Below are positions 13,316-13,856 of a stretch of DNA of 13,856 nucleotides, in pieces (position 1 is the first letter of the stretch; every line of letters starts with the position of its first letter). The notes beneath the pieces were generated by a model. That model made no database searches. It was not told where the DNA came from and saw only the letters and a program-made list of their open reading frames with translations. The position numbers and the translations under genes were made by a program. The stretch covers positions 1 to 13,856 of the forward strand of contig SVHQ01000026.1 in assembly GCA_015055785.1 (NCBI GenBank), given 5' to 3'. The DNA comes from Clostridiales bacterium (GTDB lineage: Bacteria > Bacillota_A > Clostridia > Christensenellales > Borkfalkiaceae).

Positions 13316-13537
13316 CGTTTGTGTCAATGGTAGCATAGGGCTCGGCAAGGTAAACGGGTGAAAATTTTTTGAAACTAAATCTTTCATATTTAACGTCAAG
13401 TATCCGTATGCTTGGCGTTTTTTCTTTTTTCAACAAAAAATTTCACTTTTTTCCGTTGACCTTGCCCCCACATCTTCCAACATCAAGCAACAACCCACCC
13501 TATGCTTTTGTGGGCATTGCCCCCATGGGCACAAACG
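13316..13537 (+). ncRNA. Large nested-stem leader (candidate structured regulatory RNA or DNA element)
   Basis: Complementary segments are nested in order: 13316-13323 with 13530-13537 (8/8), 13325-13329 with 13515-13519 (5/5), 13332-13340 with 13498-13506 (9/9), 13344-13357 with 13453-13466 (13/14), 13358-13371 with 13434-13446 (13 pairs, one bulged base), and an apical hairpin at 13392-13419. The structure ends 14 bases before the AAAGGAG of the downstream gene. It does not match a riboswitch class I recognise. Attenuation, an origin of transfer or a replication structure are possible readings. Confidence 0.6.
13392..13430 (+). terminator. Intrinsic terminator in the leader of the gene at 13565
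   Basis: AACGTCAAGTAT pairs with ATGCTTGGCGTT (12 bp, two G-U) around a CCGT loop, followed by TTTTCTTTTTT. No plus-strand gene lies upstream in the window, so it probably acts as an attenuator within the leader. Confidence 0.7.
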
Positions 13538-13564
13538 ATATTTTATTTTAAAGGAGATTTACTT

Positions 13565-13856
13565 ATGAAATCACATGAAACTGTTCTTTACGACACCACC
13601 AACCACACCGAGCATTATGACGAAGCTCGTAATTTTCTGTTTGCCACACGTGCAGACGAGTTTGATTGGAAAACGGACAACGATGTTCCCGAAAAAATGA
13701 TTTATGATGAAATGTCATTTATGCAGAGCCTTGATTATCAGTATTTTCAGGACAAAATGAATGAACTTATTGCTCAAAACACGTGCATTATTATGGGCAC
13801 GTGCGGACGCTGGAACGGGCGCGTTTCCTGCGGAAGATTTATCGAAACCTTCGACG
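13565..13856 (+). CDS. Protein of unknown function, truncated by the window edge
   Basis: The only plus-strand gene in the window; 97 codons are visible and the frame stays open. It begins MKSHETVLYDTTNHTEHYDE and is acidic and soluble-looking, with no signal peptide. Residues 80-93 (NTCIIMGTCGRWNG) plus VSCG form a Cys/Gly-rich patch. The start is secure: AAAGGAG lies 8-9 bases before the ATG. The long structured leader with an internal terminator suggests expression controlled by attenuation. The sequence resembles accessory genes of Firmicutes conjugative elements in my memory, but no function can be assigned from it. Confidence 0.75.
   Translation, partial: MKSHETVLYDTTNHTEHYDEARNFLFATRADEFDWKTDNDVPEKMIYDEMSFMQSLDYQYFQDKMNELIAQNTCIIMGTCGRWNGRVSCGRFIETFD

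Larger units (their letters stand above)
13226..13564. other. Divergent intergenic region holding a long structured leader
   Basis: This region separates the minus-strand 71-residue gene from the plus-strand gene at 13565. The first 90 bases are AT-rich and should contain the minus-strand promoter, although no convincing hexamer pair was found. The rest is the nested self-complementary element described at 13316-13537. A 60-codon frame crossing it (13369-13551) has no ribosome binding site and is very Pro/Phe-rich, so I do not call it a gene. Confidence 0.6.

Noticed and set aside
13369..13551. 60-codon plus-strand reading frame across the structured leader
   Set aside because: It has no ribosome binding site and a biased Pro/Phe composition, and it overlaps the stems and the terminator. 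It is probably non-coding.

Overview
The window looks like chromosome of a low-to-moderate GC Gram-positive bacterium, most likely a gut-type member of the Clostridia. This is inferred from AGGAGG-type ribosome binding sites, near-consensus TTGACA-17-TATAAT promoters, U-tract terminators and the gene families present. Nearly everything is on the minus strand. Only the truncated gene at the right edge is on the plus strand.

Positions 1-7332 hold one tightly packed minus-strand operon. In transcription order it encodes a very long SF2 helicase with nine helicase-associated (HA) repeats, a 66-residue two-CxxC protein, a polyprenyl-phosphate sugar-phosphate transferase, a GT4 glycosyltransferase, a UDP-sugar 6-dehydrogenase and a sugar nucleotidyltransferase cut by the window edge. 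Gaps are 24, 2, -1, 17 and 2 bases, so the helicase and the surface-polysaccharide genes should share one transcript.

Positions 7367-7555 are the most interesting part. A perfect 14-bp inverted repeat flanks 161 bp that contain a perfect consensus promoter pointing into the operon. A complete tyrosine recombinase (7574-8485) lies directly beside it. I read this as an invertible promoter that makes the polysaccharide operon phase-variable, captured here in the ON orientation. Inverting the segment on paper does more than turn the promoter away. It joins two half-sites into a perfect 13-bp stem followed by a U-tract. The OFF state would therefore create a terminator at the very start of the misdirected transcript and also separate the recombinase gene from the operon.

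Positions 8624-11249 hold a regulatory and secretion cluster: a protein with two XRE-type HTH units, an ECF-like sigma factor, a secreted C39-like cysteine peptidase, and a single-pass membrane protein in the anti-sigma position. The last two share the hexapeptide TRYYDA immediately outside the membrane or signal peptide. A strong terminator closes the cluster.

Positions 11482-12726 are a stand-alone sugar 1-kinase-like gene (NahK/APH fold) with its own consensus promoter, which shows that the true start is at 12588. Positions 12921-13225 hold a 71-residue conserved-looking unknown with a terminator. Positions 13316-13537 form a set of nested complementary segments, a large structured leader containing an intrinsic terminator, just upstream of an unknown plus-strand gene that runs off the window.
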